A stretch of 64,000 bases of DNA from NCBI GenBank assembly GCA_035771175.1, contig CM069589.1, positions 29,964,201 through 30,028,200 on the forward strand, in the 5' to 3' direction. Below, piece after piece: positions 32,810-44,608 of this stretch. Within the stretch, counting starts at the first letter, position 1. Every line of letters starts with the position of its first letter. The notes beneath the pieces were generated by a model. The model saw only the letters and a list, made by a program, of their open reading frames with translations, had not been told where the DNA came from and made no database searches. Origin of the DNA: Paratinospora sagittata (lineage: Eukaryota; Streptophyta; Magnoliopsida; Ranunculales; Menispermaceae). Position numbers and translations under genes: made by a program.

Positions 32810-33050
32810 GCAAAAAGCGCGCTCCCCAGGGGAGAAGCACGCTCCTGTGATGAAACCCGAGACCACTATTTTTTATGAATTTTCAGAGAAGCGCGCTCCT
32901 ACGATGGAGAAGCTCGCTCCTAAGGCGAGAAGTGTGCTCCTTACAAGGAAGAAGCGCACACTTCTCAGGGGAAATAGAGAGAAATTTCATTCTGGGCAGC
33001 TCAGGAGTGCACTTCTGAGCAAAAGAAGTGCGCTCCTTGCAACCTGACAC
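32810..33050. repeat. GC-rich hairpin array in K
   Basis: Repeated AAGCGCGCTCC-type units are paired into stem-loops: CTCCCC/GGGGAG near 32830, CTCC/GGAG near 32897, TCCTT/AAGGA within GTGTGC/GCACAC near 32935-32970, and a 14-base stem with one mismatch (AGGAGTGCACTTCT with AGAAGTGCGCTCCT) at about 33002-33035. The motif is shared with L. Confidence 0.65.
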
Positions 33051-34325
33051 AAAATTTTTAAGTGGTTGGTGAGGTGGTTCGCAAGTTTTAAAATCGGATT
33101 TCTCGTCATTTTCAGCCATTTTTGAGTTGAGAAAATGGGAAAACGAAGGAAGAGGAAGAAAAGAGCAAGGTTTCACGAATCTTAGGTGAGTTTTGATCCA
33201 TTTCCATGAAATTTGTGTAGTTTTGTTCCTTGTGAAAAGTTATGCAACATATGTCATTTTTGTACAGTTTCAACGATTGAATTGGTGGATTTGAAAAATG
33301 TGATTGAAGCTTGGAAGAGTGGGATTTTTTTAGGCAATTGATAGTTAAATGATTTGTGGTTAGAATAGATGTTATTGCCTTCGATTTGGTGTAAAAAGAA
33401 TGATTTTTTTCATGAAGGAAAACCCCATCTCTGTAGTTCCAAGTAGCTAAGAGTTTGGGTAGTTTTCTTGGTGTTTTTGAGTGTGTTTGAGCAGGAAAGG
33501 AATTGGGAAATAATCAATTGTTGTTTGTATGCAAATTATAGCAATAATTATGGACTGAATTGGTGATTTGGACGAGTTGTATGTGAGCAGCTAGTGTGTT
33601 GAGCATTAGGCATCGCGTTGTCTGTGAGTATTTCTTGACTTTGGTTCCTTGTATATGACATTGTATTATAGAAATTGTGTTACAAATCATGAATATGTAT
33701 ATGTTTTTGCATTGTTTTAAACTCATGAAAAGGTTTGACTTGGAGCAAGTTTTGGACTTACTAGAGCAAGTTAAAACATGAGATCATTTCTAAAAGACAG
33801 TCCCGCATGAAAATTGAATAATCTCATGGATTGAGTGATAGTTTCTGAACGAAATTGGGATTAAATCCTAATTTGAAATTATTTATAGCAGAAAATTGGG
33901 TAATAAGAGGTCTATTGCGTAGACGGAATAAATGCATAATAAGAAGTGATTACCTGCTCTATTACTAGCAGGAGGGAGATTGTATGATTTTATTGTAATC
34001 CTGCATATTTTTGGAATTATATTTATGCACACGTATGTATGGTGAAATGTTTCATGCGTGTTTTGAATGAGATTTGAATGTGTTTAATTCATATGTTTCT
34101 TTAAAATGCATATATGATGTCATAGTTAGGAATATTCATTAAGTTGTGGTTACTCACCCAATTCTCAAACATTTCAAGTTCAAATCTTAAAGGCAAGGGA
34201 AAGGTACGTGAATGATAGAAAATTCTTCTTCTTTGCAGTGTATGTAAATGTTTGAGAATGTTTAATACTATTTTGAGTAGTAGTTATGTAAATAACACTA
34301 TTTATAGTATCTGTATCATATAGAT

Positions 34326-34880
34326 CAGGGTCGGCCCTCACTATTTAGGGGTCCGGGGCGAGGTACAATAGGACCCTTTTTTAATTTTAAATGGGGTTCT
34401 TTTATTTTTTTTATAAATATTTCAAATACATTTAAAGTCACAAAATCAATACAATAAAGAATTACAAAATCGAGATTTTAAATATTCAATATTCAATATA
34501 ATTGTTATATATAAATATTATTTTTAAGTTTACTTATTTTTATAGTATGAAGTTGAGATTTTAAAATTGGAAATATTTTATCTTTAAAATAAAACTAAAA
34601 TAAAAGGTTTGACTAGTTACCAAATAATATATTTAAAATAAGCTAAAAAAAAATCTTATTAAAATAGAACTAATTTAATTAAAAAAATTATAAAAATGAG
34701 TAAAAAATAAGTTCAAATTCTTTCCATTTTGAGAAAATATAAGCTGATCATTATCTACAACCACCAAAGGGCTCACTACCATCAAAAGGTCCATTAGTTA
34801 ATATGTATATGTATATGGGCCCTCAAAATTTGGAGGCCCGGGGCGATCGTCTTCTAGGCCCTGCCTCAGGGCCGGGCCTG
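34326..34880. mobile_element. hAT-type non-autonomous transposon (MITE), 555 bases
   Basis: Terminal inverted repeats are CAGGGTCGGCCCTCA and (reversed) CAGGCCCGGCCCTGA, matching at 12 of 15 positions, with GGGGCGAG/CGCCCCGG sub-terminal similarity. A perfect 8-base target duplication ATATAGAT lies at 34318-34325 and 34881-34888. The interior is AT-rich without coding capacity. The length of the duplication and the CAGGG termini assign it to the hAT superfamily. Confidence 0.92.
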
Positions 34881-35040
34881 ATATAGATGGGTATGGATGG
34901 TTGTATATGGATGATTTTATGTGGGTTGTGAGGTTTAGATGATGAACGGAAATTGAATGATTCTATATATACTGTGATTTGTTTGACTTTTTAAAAATTA
35001 GGTTGTGATATGACCAATAAACAAAGGAGACTGTGTCGAA

Positions 35041-36222
35041 ATTTAAAAAAAAAAAATGTATGTGATTTTAAATAAGGCTGACAAAGTATTATTTACGTCA
35101 TTATGACGTATATCGTATCTTGTGCCATGGAGTGGGTTGCGACAATATTGCACCACTCCTCCCACCAGCATTACGACCACAACAACGGTCTTCTCTTATT
35201 TTCATCATCGCTCAGCCTTCTTCATACCCGAATTGGTCCGCAATTTCATTCACCTCAATATTTCTTGAATAACATTTATACTTGATTGACGGAGAGAAAA
35301 AATAATTCTTCTCTTCTTTATCTTCGTCTGTACCGCTATGTTTTTCTTTACCCAAGGTCCTTTTTCTTCTCTGATTCTCTCCTTTTTACTTCTTTTTTTC
35401 TTCATTCAGCCCTTCTCACTTCCAACTGTTACAACTACCTCAAATTCACATTTCCACTGTGTTCATATCTACCTATATATCTAATGTGAATTTTTTTTTT
35501 TCTTTCAATCAATCAAGTATAAATGCTAATCAATAATATTGAGGTAAATGGAATTGCAGAGCAATTTCAGTACGAAGAAGGCTGAGCGATGATGAAAATA
35601 AGAGAAGACGGTGGCAGCGGTCGTAGTAGTGGTGGGAGTGGTGGCACACATAAAATCATATATTGTGATGAAAATATGGTTCTGGAGATTGTGGAGGCCA
35701 TGGCTAGCACCAACGGAGCAAGCAACATCACCAACTTCCATAAATGGGAAGAAGAGATAGTGGAAAATAAAGGCCTCTCCCATATATATGCTCTTCCTTT
35801 TTTTTTTTTTTTCTTTATTCTCTCTTCAGATGTTGATGTTGGATTAGTGTTGGTAAGAGAGATTATTAATATACGAAGTAATTTGAGATGCACTACTATC
35901 TATTTCTTTAATTATATTCTTAATATTCTTATTATTTATTTAAAATTTCAAAAGTTTTTCTAAACTTTTATTTTTTAACTGTAACAGTGAAGCCAATTAC
36001 GGCAAAAACCTAGCCCTTTACCCTTTAAATAAATAAATAAATAAATAACAGCCCTTTATTCTCTACTATTAAGTTCTTTTAATTCTAATAAAAATTTACT
36101 ATTATTAATACAAATCTAAATCTATATTTATCCAACAACGCATGCTTTTTTTGGGTACTTAGAATAATTTTACATTGGTCTAAAATACACATGCCCAACA
36201 ACTCACCCAATTTGGCTCAATA
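35041..36222. other. Unassigned DNA with CT-rich tract, a small open frame and a microsatellite
   Basis: A pyrimidine-rich stretch (35290-35420) precedes an open frame at 35589-35963 (plus), which has a Gly/Ser-rich N-terminus (GGSGRSSGGSGGTHK), an acidic middle and a poly-Phe/Ile C-terminus that is probably non-coding. A (AAAT)n run lies at 36027-36048. I recognise no protein family. A host gene fragment is possible but unsupported. Confidence 0.25.
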
Positions 36223-36278
36223 TCTACTATATTATAAGATAATTGTTGTCCTCGTGCATCGCATATGTCGTTCTCTAG
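36223..36278 (+). mobile_element. 56-base mini-Helitron (fused 5' and 3' ends)
   Basis: It begins TCTACTATATTATAAGA, like plant Helitron 5' ends, and ends GTCGTTCTCTAG after CTCGTGCATCGCATATG, a decayed form of the GTGC-loop-GCAC hairpin. It is flanked by A (36222) and T (36279), the canonical Helitron target. It appears to be an extreme internal deletion. Confidence 0.45.
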
Positions 36279-36382
36279 TATATATATATAATAAAAATAC
36301 TTTTTACTATCCACAGTAAAGCCTATTTTGGCTTAAACCCAGAATTATTCTTTGTTCATAATACTAAAATGTTATTTTTCAA

Positions 36383-36935
36383 TAAAAGTGGCAATATAGG
36401 TCACGACACCATAACACGACTTAAAACCGACACGAAATTGGCGAGTTTAAGTTTAACATAAACAGGTGTGGGTCAAAATAGTCTAAACTCGATTAGACAC
36501 AATTAAGTTTCAGATCAAAATCAAGTCGACCCACTTAACCCGAAATTGATCCGTTTAATACGATTATATTTTGTGTTGAGACTTATATTATGTGTGGAAG
36601 CTTTTTAATATTTTATGCCATGTGTTGAGACTATAACTTCATAATGTTTTATTTGATCTTAACTGTATGGTTGTATAATTAAGATTTTAATTTTTTGATT
36701 TTTATGTTAATTTAAAATTTGTGCATGTTAAATAGGTAGGAATGAAACTGTTTATAAGCTTTTAGGGTTATAAACAAGTTAACTTATTTAACTCGTTTAT
36801 TAAATGTGTCGTGTTCGGGTTCACATATAATGACATATTATTTAAACGTGTCGTGTTTAAGTTTATAATATACTTCATTATACACAATTACGACACGATC
36901 GATTACGATACGGCAACACCATAATTACCACCCTT
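36383..36935. mobile_element. Mutator-type MITE, 553 bases
   Basis: Ends AAAAGTGGCAAT and (reversed) AAGGGTGGTAAT are imperfect inverted repeats, and the flanks ATTTTTCAA (36374-36382) and ATTTTCCAA (36936-36944) form a 9-base duplication with one mismatch. Inner sequence is full of repeated CACGAC/GTCGTG and GTTTAA/TTAAAC motifs on both strands, giving long inverted repetition. No coding capacity. Confidence 0.5.
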
Positions 36936-36944
36936 ATTTTCCAA

Positions 36945-39780
36945 CATGTTATTAATGTTTGAAGGGTACTTTGGTAACTTTAGAAACTTCTTTTAAAGTA
37001 TCTCTTTTTTTCGGATCTGTTTTGTTTTTTTCTTTTTTCAATTTGTTTAACTGCACATACTTTAATTTCAAAAAAAAAAAAACACGGCACAGACGTTCCA
37101 AAAAAATATTGCGCACACGTTCTTTTAACTAATGTGAGCACGATCTCTTAACTGCATTACTATTACCCCTTGTATTTAAGTTACATATTCATCTTTATCT
37201 CTTTCCGTATTCATTTCTATCGTCTCCTCTGAAAGGGACGTATTTCCTTTTTTTGGGTGGTAACTAATGAGGAATATAACTTGGCTGCCTTTCTCATCCT
37301 GGATCCTCATTGCATTGGTAACGATGACCTCAAAGTCAAAAGCTTCTTATTAACGGTGGATGGTGTAAATGGAAGAAGCCCATGGACAACAAATCCAATC
37401 ACTACTTCTTGCTGCTTCTTCTCGCTCCTTCTCTCTATGGCTCCATACGCCAATGTCTACTCTTGTCTATTATTTTTCTGCACATATTCCTATCCTGAGG
37501 GAGCGACTGACTGCACCGCCCACTTTTTCTCTCCATACCATTTTAAAATCTATTTTTTTTATTATAGAAATAACGTATAATTACTTCTCTGGATATTACT
37601 TTTTTAAAAATGACATACATATCCAAAAGTTTAATTTTCTCCCCACGCCCTTTCCTTCTTAACCCTACTATCATATTTAAATATTTTAAAAGATAAAAGA
37701 ATAAACAACTTCCAAATTTACTATTTTTGATCTTTATATTAACATGTTTACCTTTTTATTTTATTTTTATTTTATTAAAATGAGTTCAACTAAAAAATAA
37801 AAATATTTATACTATAATATGTAATTAATAAAATCAAATGTTTACTATAAATTAATTAATATATTATCATGAATATTAAACTCAATAATTTTTAAAATAA
37901 ATATAATAATTATCAAAATTTTTAATAGTATGTAATGGTATTTCTGAAACAACCATTTAAAAAATGAATTAAAACTAAAAGAAAATCAAATGATCTAACT
38001 AAATGAACGAAACAATTAAAATAAAACTATAAGTTTAATTGGGAATTGACTAATAACAAGTTATAAAGCTTGCCGCTTTTTTTGTCTTTATTTTAACATG
38101 TTTACGTTTTAATTTAATTTTAATTTTATTAAAGATAAAATTATATAAATAAATGAAGCAATAAAGATGGCATGAAGGTGAAAAATTGTACATTAATTAA
38201 GAAGATGGCATGTGCAAATATGTGATGACGTTAGATGACGGCAAACTTAGAAAACAAAAACTATAAAACTAAAAAATAAATTTAAAACTATCTTTTATGG
38301 CACAATGAGAAAAAGCGTTGGTGCTATAAGCGGCACCCCTATCCTAACCATCTATTTCTCTTTTACAGTATACTTTCCTTTAATGTAGAGAGGGCTCCTA
38401 CATGTCAAATGTACAGGTGTGTGCGTCTGTGCACACAAAATGTTCTTTACTTTTCTTTCTTTTAGTTTTTTAGACTTTTAATTACAACTATCTGTGATAT
38501 AAATATAATTCACAATGTTCAATTTTAAGTGAAAAGATATTGAGTTTAATGGTTCATCTTATTTAGTTAAATAATTTGTAAATTATTTGCAGATAATGTT
38601 ATTTTGTTTGTATAATACAACTTATCTTCAAGTGAAATTTTCTTCTCTGTATTCATATTTGTTTTTTTTTTTTTTTTTTTTGCATTTTACCTTTTGATTT
38701 TGTTTTCTTCAAGGGGTTTTTTCTTCTATATATTCATAACTTTTCACTAGCAAAATCATTACTTCTAGCAGGGCAGACGAGGACTTTGAACCCAATTTTT
38801 TTTTTTGAAAATTTAATTGGTGAGAAGGAATTGAAAGAGTTGGAGAAAAGCAATTTGAGTTGAAAAATAATCCACATAAAGCCCTTTCTCTACTTATGAA
38901 AGTTTTTTTTTTTTTTTTTTTTTTTTTGAGAAATCCCTTCCTCAATGGAACTCAAGGTAACTAATCTAAAACTCTTAAATTCTTGTTTTTTTTTTTTTTG
39001 TTAAAACTTAAATTTTCTCAGTTAGTAATAGAAATTATGCAATTTTAAATGTATTGAGTTTTTATCTTTATTTTAACTTTTTTGTCAATGCCGTCCAAGC
39101 TCGTAAAAAGGAGGAAAAAAGGATCAAATATAAAAGATACACTGTAGATGTGCATTACCATTCTTTAGTGGGTAATTATATTTAAATAATCAACTCAATA
39201 AATTCAATTCAATCAATATATATTTAATTAAAACTCTACCTTATTATAAGACCATCATTGTGGAATCTAAGTGTGAACATGTAAGAAATGGCTATAAATA
39301 AATAATGTTCGAAGAAATTAGAAAAAAATAACATGCGATGTGTCTATCTCTCCCCACGAACAAAGAATATTAGCTTTGTTGTGTCAAAAGAAGTTATTTG
39401 AAATAACAAGGTACTTACTAGCTAATATATATATATATATATAATTTCTCTTATTAAATTAGTAGTGTATTTATATACTTCTCTTTTTTGAATCATCATT
39501 GATATGATTCTATATTATTCTAGCATGAACTTCTAATTTGATGTAGTGTCTAGAAGAAATTGGAGGTTAGTTGTTTTTTTTTGTTTATCTATAGTATTTT
39601 GTTACATTGAATCACATGCATACACAACTCATTCAAGATCTCAATATAAACAAATGAGGCAGAATTGTTATGTATAACAAGTTATGCTGTTGTTAGCTTT
39701 TGGAGATTATGGTAAAAATTGATTTTCAATAAAACTTAAACACTTAGGCCTCGTTTAGTGCGCGAGATAGGATAATATTA
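36945..39780. other. Unassigned AT-rich DNA
   Basis: No protein family is recognised; open frames near 37257-37662 look like chance. A phrase AACATGTTTAC...TTTTATTTTATTAAA recurs near 37740 and 38095. There are T-runs at 38663-38681 and 38906-38927 and a short (TA)n at 39428-39444. This is the least repetitive part of the window, but I see no convincing exon. Confidence 0.3.
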
Positions 39781-41397
39781 TTTTTAATTAAATTAAAAAA
39801 AAATTATTTAGTTTGTTTATTTTATAGGATTCCCTTGCTATTGAAATAATTTTTTTTTTCTCTTTCAGGGTTCTAAACAAGTTTGGGGGTCCTCGGGGCT
39901 ATTGTAGAGAGGAAGAATGAAGATAATACTCAAGTGGAGGCTTCTACCCGTATTGGTTAAAGGGGTTTTCACAACTTATTCTTTTTATTCTATTTCTTCT
40001 TTTCTTATATGTTTTGCATTGAGGACAATACTTTGTTTAAGTTTGGGAGGAGAATTTTTAATTTTTTTCATGGTTAGGATGTGCGTTTAAGCATGTTTTA
40101 GGATTAGTTTAGGGTCATGTTCTTTTACAAGAATTTATTTGGTTTTATATATTTAAGGATGGCCAATGATAAAAATAACATTTATTTGAATATAACTCTA
40201 GGAGATAGTAGAAAGTTTATATAAAGTCTGTGTGCTTGATTTGATTCCTTGATATGTCTTGTTTGAGATTTTTTATATTTTTTATACATGGCTATGATCA
40301 TTGAACAACTCATGTTTAAAGTAAATAATTACAAGTTAAGTATTATTAAGATCTTTATGAACTTTAGAACTTGTTTGATCATCACTTGAGGCGAAATCCT
40401 AGAGATTACACTATTAGGAAGATGATTTAGGCCAAGTTTGGATAGTTTGAGCCATTAAGCCAACCTATTATTAATTATACCCTTAGTCACCTATTTTTTT
40501 GAGCTCATTAACCTTTTTCTTGTTACCTATAAGTAATAGCTAAAGCCACATTTTTGAAATCTTATTTTTCACCCTTAGACCCTTTAAACACTTTGTCTAT
40601 GACGCTTATGGTGGAGTATATATTTATTTGAGGATGAATCATGGGAATGGAAGGTGATGAATATGAAAAGGTATTTGGAGGAATGTTTGCTTCATATATA
40701 TAAAAAAGCAGAGAAAAAACAAATAGAGCAAAAGAAAGAATGCTACACCAAGTATTCAAAGAAATAAGTTTGGGGGTGTAGTAGTTCTTCAAATGAAAAA
40801 AAAAAAGAAAAAAAGAAAGAAAGAAGAAGAATGAAAGCAAACAATGGGAGAGTTGAAGAATTCAAAATTTTGGTTTGGGTATATATGTGCTATATCATGC
40901 CTATGGTTTTATGTAATGTTTTGGAGATTATCAAAGATGTTTAGGGTGTTTTGAGTTTAATTATTACATGTGTTTACCCTACCTTTTGTCCTAAGGCTTA
41001 CATTATAACCTATAGAAGTCCTATTGATTCTTAGTGGTGTGAAATCTACATTAGTGGAGAGTGGTGTGAAAAATAAGCCTATGGAGTTCAATTTCAAACT
41101 ATATTTTGAGATCATGTGTTTTTTGCTTGGTTGCCTTTATATATGATGTATAAGTGATTTCATGTGGTTGATTATGTATTTACATTTTTAAGAGTCAATG
41201 ATGAGGGATGATAAGAGTTGAATTGAAATTCTAGACATCTCCCATAGCTTCAAAAATTTTCTAGAAGTTATTATATTTCATGCATTTGAGGCCATGTATG
41301 TCCATATACCTTTCAAACCAAATCTTTGTTTGTTTTAGGAATATGATAGTATGGTGTGAAATAAGTTTGTTTTCCCTTTGCTCGGGACGATCAAAGT
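39781..41397 (+). mobile_element. Truncated upstream H-type element: 3' non-coding region
   Basis: It is highly similar and collinear with 59900-61490 (the H 3' region), including AGGGTTCTAAACAAG, GGCGAAATCCTAGAGATTAC and CCCTTTGCTCGGGACGATC. It begins abruptly near 39800 without gag-protease and runs into a polypurine tract and an H-type LTR. It is therefore the 3' end of a second H copy sharing its LTR with the downstream H body. Confidence 0.85.
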
Positions 41398-41418
41398 CCT
41401 AAGTTTGGGGGTACTATT
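41398..41418 (+). other. Polypurine tract before the shared H LTR
   Basis: CCTAAGTTTGGGGGTACTAT precedes TGATAAGTGG, identical in layout to 61491-61511. Confidence 0.82.
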
Positions 41419-41498
41419 TGATAAGTGGTTATTTAGGCATGTTTTAGAATGGTTTTATAGGTGTTTTAGGGTGATTTATGCATTAGTTTAGTGTAATA
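41419..41498 (+). repeat. H 5' LTR, first 80 bases (split by G)
   Basis: TGATAAGTGGTTATTTAGGC to TTAGTGTAATA, matching 61512-61590. It continues at 53132 beyond G. Confidence 0.85.
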
Positions 41499-41951
41499 TG
41501 TAATACCGTAGGACTGCACAAAAAAAAAAAAAACAAATTGAACTTCGGGCAGTCCCCCCTCCCCCCCTCATTTTCACACCAATCCAACTCTCTCCTCTTG
41601 TTAAAAAATCTCTCTATCTCTTTCTTTCTTTTGAGACCCTTTTCGCGGTGCAATGCGGTTCTGCTCGGGGGAAGGCGCCAATTCTCGAAGGAGTTATTAT
41701 CTGAAGATGGGCAACGAAACATAAGTTTGCGTGTCTTATGAATTTTATTAAAGTTTACATTCATTTATCATTATGTTTACTATTCATTTACATTGCATTA
41801 TTGCGTATAATATTCATACCTGTCATACTTATGCCTGTACATTTGGAGTTCATGTATTATACTGTTGCGATGCAGAATTAGTGGTCAATCTGGCTCAACC
41901 AGACTCAGTCTTGTCCTCAGTAACTTTAAATAGTGAATGAGAGGCAGCGTG
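41499..41951 (+). repeat. G 5' LTR, part 1
   Basis: Begins TGTAATACCGTAGGACTGC; collinear with 51823-52310 and 12182-12690. Interrupted by J at GGCAGCGTG. Confidence 0.88.
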
Positions 41952-43355
41952 TGATAGTTGCATATTTAGATAAGTTTTAGAGCATGTTTTAGGATGATTT
42001 ATGCATTAGTTTACTGTGTTTATGTTAGTTTTGATTGGTTTGTTAGTTTAGGAATAAATAGGCTTTTATGCATTATTTCGGTTTGTTAGTTTATATGTTG
42101 GATCAATTTATGTTTTTAGTGTGTTAATTACTTGTTTGGCATTGTTTTGTAGGTATTTAGATATGTGGAAGTGAGCATGAATGTTGGGCACAACATATGA
42201 AAGGCCTAGACGATGATTAATGAATAACCCAAGTCAAGAAGTGGAAGAAAATTGGCCAAGTCCACAAAAAGAAAGGCAAAAAGGAGCAAAAAATGGCTAA
42301 GTCCCATAATTGCACGAAGGAGTAAGGCTCGGAGCGCCACTGCGCTAACTGTGGTAGCGCCACAACGTTGATTCATTCGTAATGTTGCGTTTTAGCAATA
42401 TTTTGGGAATTTTGAGGACTTTCTAATTATTTCGGATGAAAAAAGGGGGCATATTATATATTACTTTTTAGGGTTTTTCAAGAGGAACACATTTGGAATA
42501 TAGAGAGGAGAACGAAGGTTTGAAGGCTGGAAGAAAAGTGGAGAAGAAGATTCGTATTGAAGATTTATTGAAAATCTCTACACCAATTCTAGTTTGTTTT
42601 TCCTTTGTTCCGATTTATGTTTGAACGAGTAGTTATTGTTTTTATGTCTTTAATTATGAACTAAAACCTCTTCTAGAGGTGTAGATTGATCCAAACTCGA
42701 GACTATGTCTTAGCTTTTATGATTTAAATTATTGTTGATAAAGTTCTGTGGTTTTTTTATATTTCTTTGGGTGTAATGCTTGTAATCCCCTGATCACAGA
42801 TTAGATGATCATAGATTTGAGGTAGATGCTCCAAAAGAGGGTACCTTGGGTTCAAATCTGAGAAATATAACCTAGGTTATCGTGAGACTCAAAAAGAGAT
42901 CGAGAACCTTTGAAGTCATTATGTGGAAATCATAGATCTTAATGAATTACCGTTGTGTTTGGTTTTCATTGAAAGAGTTAAATCAATACAACGATAATAT
43001 GCTCTAGTTCTGCTTCAAAAGAGAGAATTAGAAATGTTAGGAATTCCGACTTATAAGCTAGAGAATTGATTTAATAATAATACACATATCAAGACATGGT
43101 TGAGATTGAGGTGACATCGAACCTCTAGTTTAATCTCCAATTGATTTACCATTTGATTTGCATTGCGTTGTTAGTTATTAATTAATTAGTTTAATTTCTG
43201 TCTTAATCATTCAATTATTCGATTTTGATTGTCTAAATAAAATTAGGGTTAAAATGCAGTAGATAGTGTAGTAAATATCCCTGAGGACGATACCCAATTT
43301 CTCATCGAAATATATTATAACTTGGCAACCGTTCACTTGCGGTTTACGTGCAACA
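41952..43355 (+). repeat. J: solo Athila-type LTR inside the G 5' LTR
   Basis: Begins TGATAGTTGCATATTTAG like the A family, but diverges strongly afterwards (GGTAGATGCTCCAAAAGAGG in place of the A-family GGCGGCACTCGAGAG) and ends TTTACGTGCAACA. Flanks GCGTG (41947-41951) and ACGTG (43356-43360) form a 5-base duplication with one transition. 1404 bases, no internal region: a solo LTR of a third Athila-like subfamily. Confidence 0.87.
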
Positions 43356-43360
43356 ACGTG

Positions 43361-44224
43361 CTGCTCTAGACGATTGGTATTTAAGTAGACCTCGTGTCTC
43401 ACCTCTCAAGCTGAAGACTGATCTGGTTGGTCTTATTTGAAAGCTATCAGCTTGTACAAGTGATATTGAATGCCCTAATTATGCACGTAGTGATACCGAC
43501 AATGATAAGGATTACTAGACGTTGCCAAATCTTGTTTAATGTTAGTAAAGACCGAACTTGTTCATGCATTGACATCATACATAAGCACCGCCTAGGGACG
43601 TATGTGGTTTGTGATCCATAGAATAGTTAGAAGCAATGCTCACTATTATTGATATTTCTCTGGAGAGGGACGTACAATGAGAACTCGAGTTTACCTGGGG
43701 AGGGACATCTGTACGCAAATCCAGGGCGTCGTTCCTAAGGAGGGATGTACAATGAGAACCCGACTTCTCCTGGGGAGGGACATCTGTACGTGAACTCAAG
43801 CGACGTACAATCATGGAACCAATACGAGACGGTGTCATGCATACATACATGTTGTACTGATTATGATGCTCTGAATGTGTATTTATGTTATTTGATTATG
43901 AAGTTTGCTTTATTAATTGTCATATTCACGAACTATTTTACCCATTGGGCATTAGCTCATCCCGTTGTTATTTAATTTTTTCACATAAGATTAGGGTGGA
44001 CTGGGTGTAGGTTTTTGGGCCCACATTTTGTAACCATTTGTTTATTCATTAGGAATTTTGGGAGAATGTTCCTTTTTCTATTTCATGTACAAGAATATAT
44101 TCTGAAATTAATAAAACCAGACATGTACGTTATTGTGTTCCTGCGCATTCGGTTATTGTTGTAATGCATTCACGGCCCGTCCGTGGGTGTTCCACCGGTT
44201 TAGGCACGTCCAAGCGGGGTGACA
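43361..44224 (+). repeat. G 5' LTR, part 2
   Basis: Resumes with CTGCTCTAGACGATTGG and ends AAGCGGGGTGACA, next to the primer site. Contains the GGGACGTACAATG duplication (from about 43668). Confidence 0.87.
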
Positions 44225-44229
44225 TTTAA

Positions 44230-44242
44230 TGGTATCAGAGTG
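44230..44242 (+). other. G primer binding site, initiator Met tRNA
   Basis: TGGTATCAGAGTG, five bases after the LTR, matches the initiator Met site except at the twelfth base. Confidence 0.88.
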
Positions 44243-44295
44243 AAAGGTCCACGGCCCGCCCAAGTCCACGAAATTAGGAGAAGAAAATTTTATTA

Positions 44296-44338
44296 GATAT
44301 ATATATATCCTTAGAACTATATATATATAGTTAAGACT

Positions 44339-44377
<39 letters not shown>

Positions 44378-44460
44378 TAACTATATCGTTTTTCTATAGT
44401 TTAGATTTATATATATATATCTATGTATATATGAGATATATATATATATATATATAACAT
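44296..44460. repeat. (TA)n-rich microsatellite in the G leader
   Basis: Several runs of alternating TA, the longest about 38 bases near 44344-44380, lie between primer site and first ORF. They are absent from the other leaders in this window. Confidence 0.85.
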
Positions 44461-44608
44461 GTTGCTAATGAAAATCTTAGATTCATGATGGCATAAACAT
44501 CAAGAGGAAAAATAGAAAATATTGTCCAAAGCACAAGGCATAAATCTTAAAAACTTTAGGAATATATTTTGTGTATTTCACAAGTTTTATCCTCCTTTCA
44601 GAAAGATA

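Larger units (their letters stand above)
32620..35040 (+). repeat. K: putative Gypsy-like LTR, right end uncertain
   Basis: It begins TGTAACGGCCCGTACATTGG, a start typical of plant Gypsy LTRs, and contains a GGTTACTCACCCAATTCTC phrase (near 34147) resembling the transcribed part of chromovirus LTRs. A GC-rich hairpin array lies at 32810-33050. A hAT MITE at 34326-34880 interrupts it. I cannot find a convincing CA terminus or a copy of the left flank GTTGT at a right end, so the extent and even the LTR identity are inferred. Confidence 0.45.

Noticed and set aside
35589..35963. Host gene with Gly/Ser-rich N-terminus
   Set aside because: Ends in poly-Phe from a T-run and shows no domain; listed only as part of an unassigned stretch.
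37257..37662. Two overlapping open frames of about 100 codons
   Set aside because: No recognisable family, ordinary composition for AT/CT-rich DNA, no promoter or intron signals that I can support.
39428..39444. (TA)n as an autonomous replication or attachment signal
   Set aside because: Ordinary short microsatellite without supporting context.
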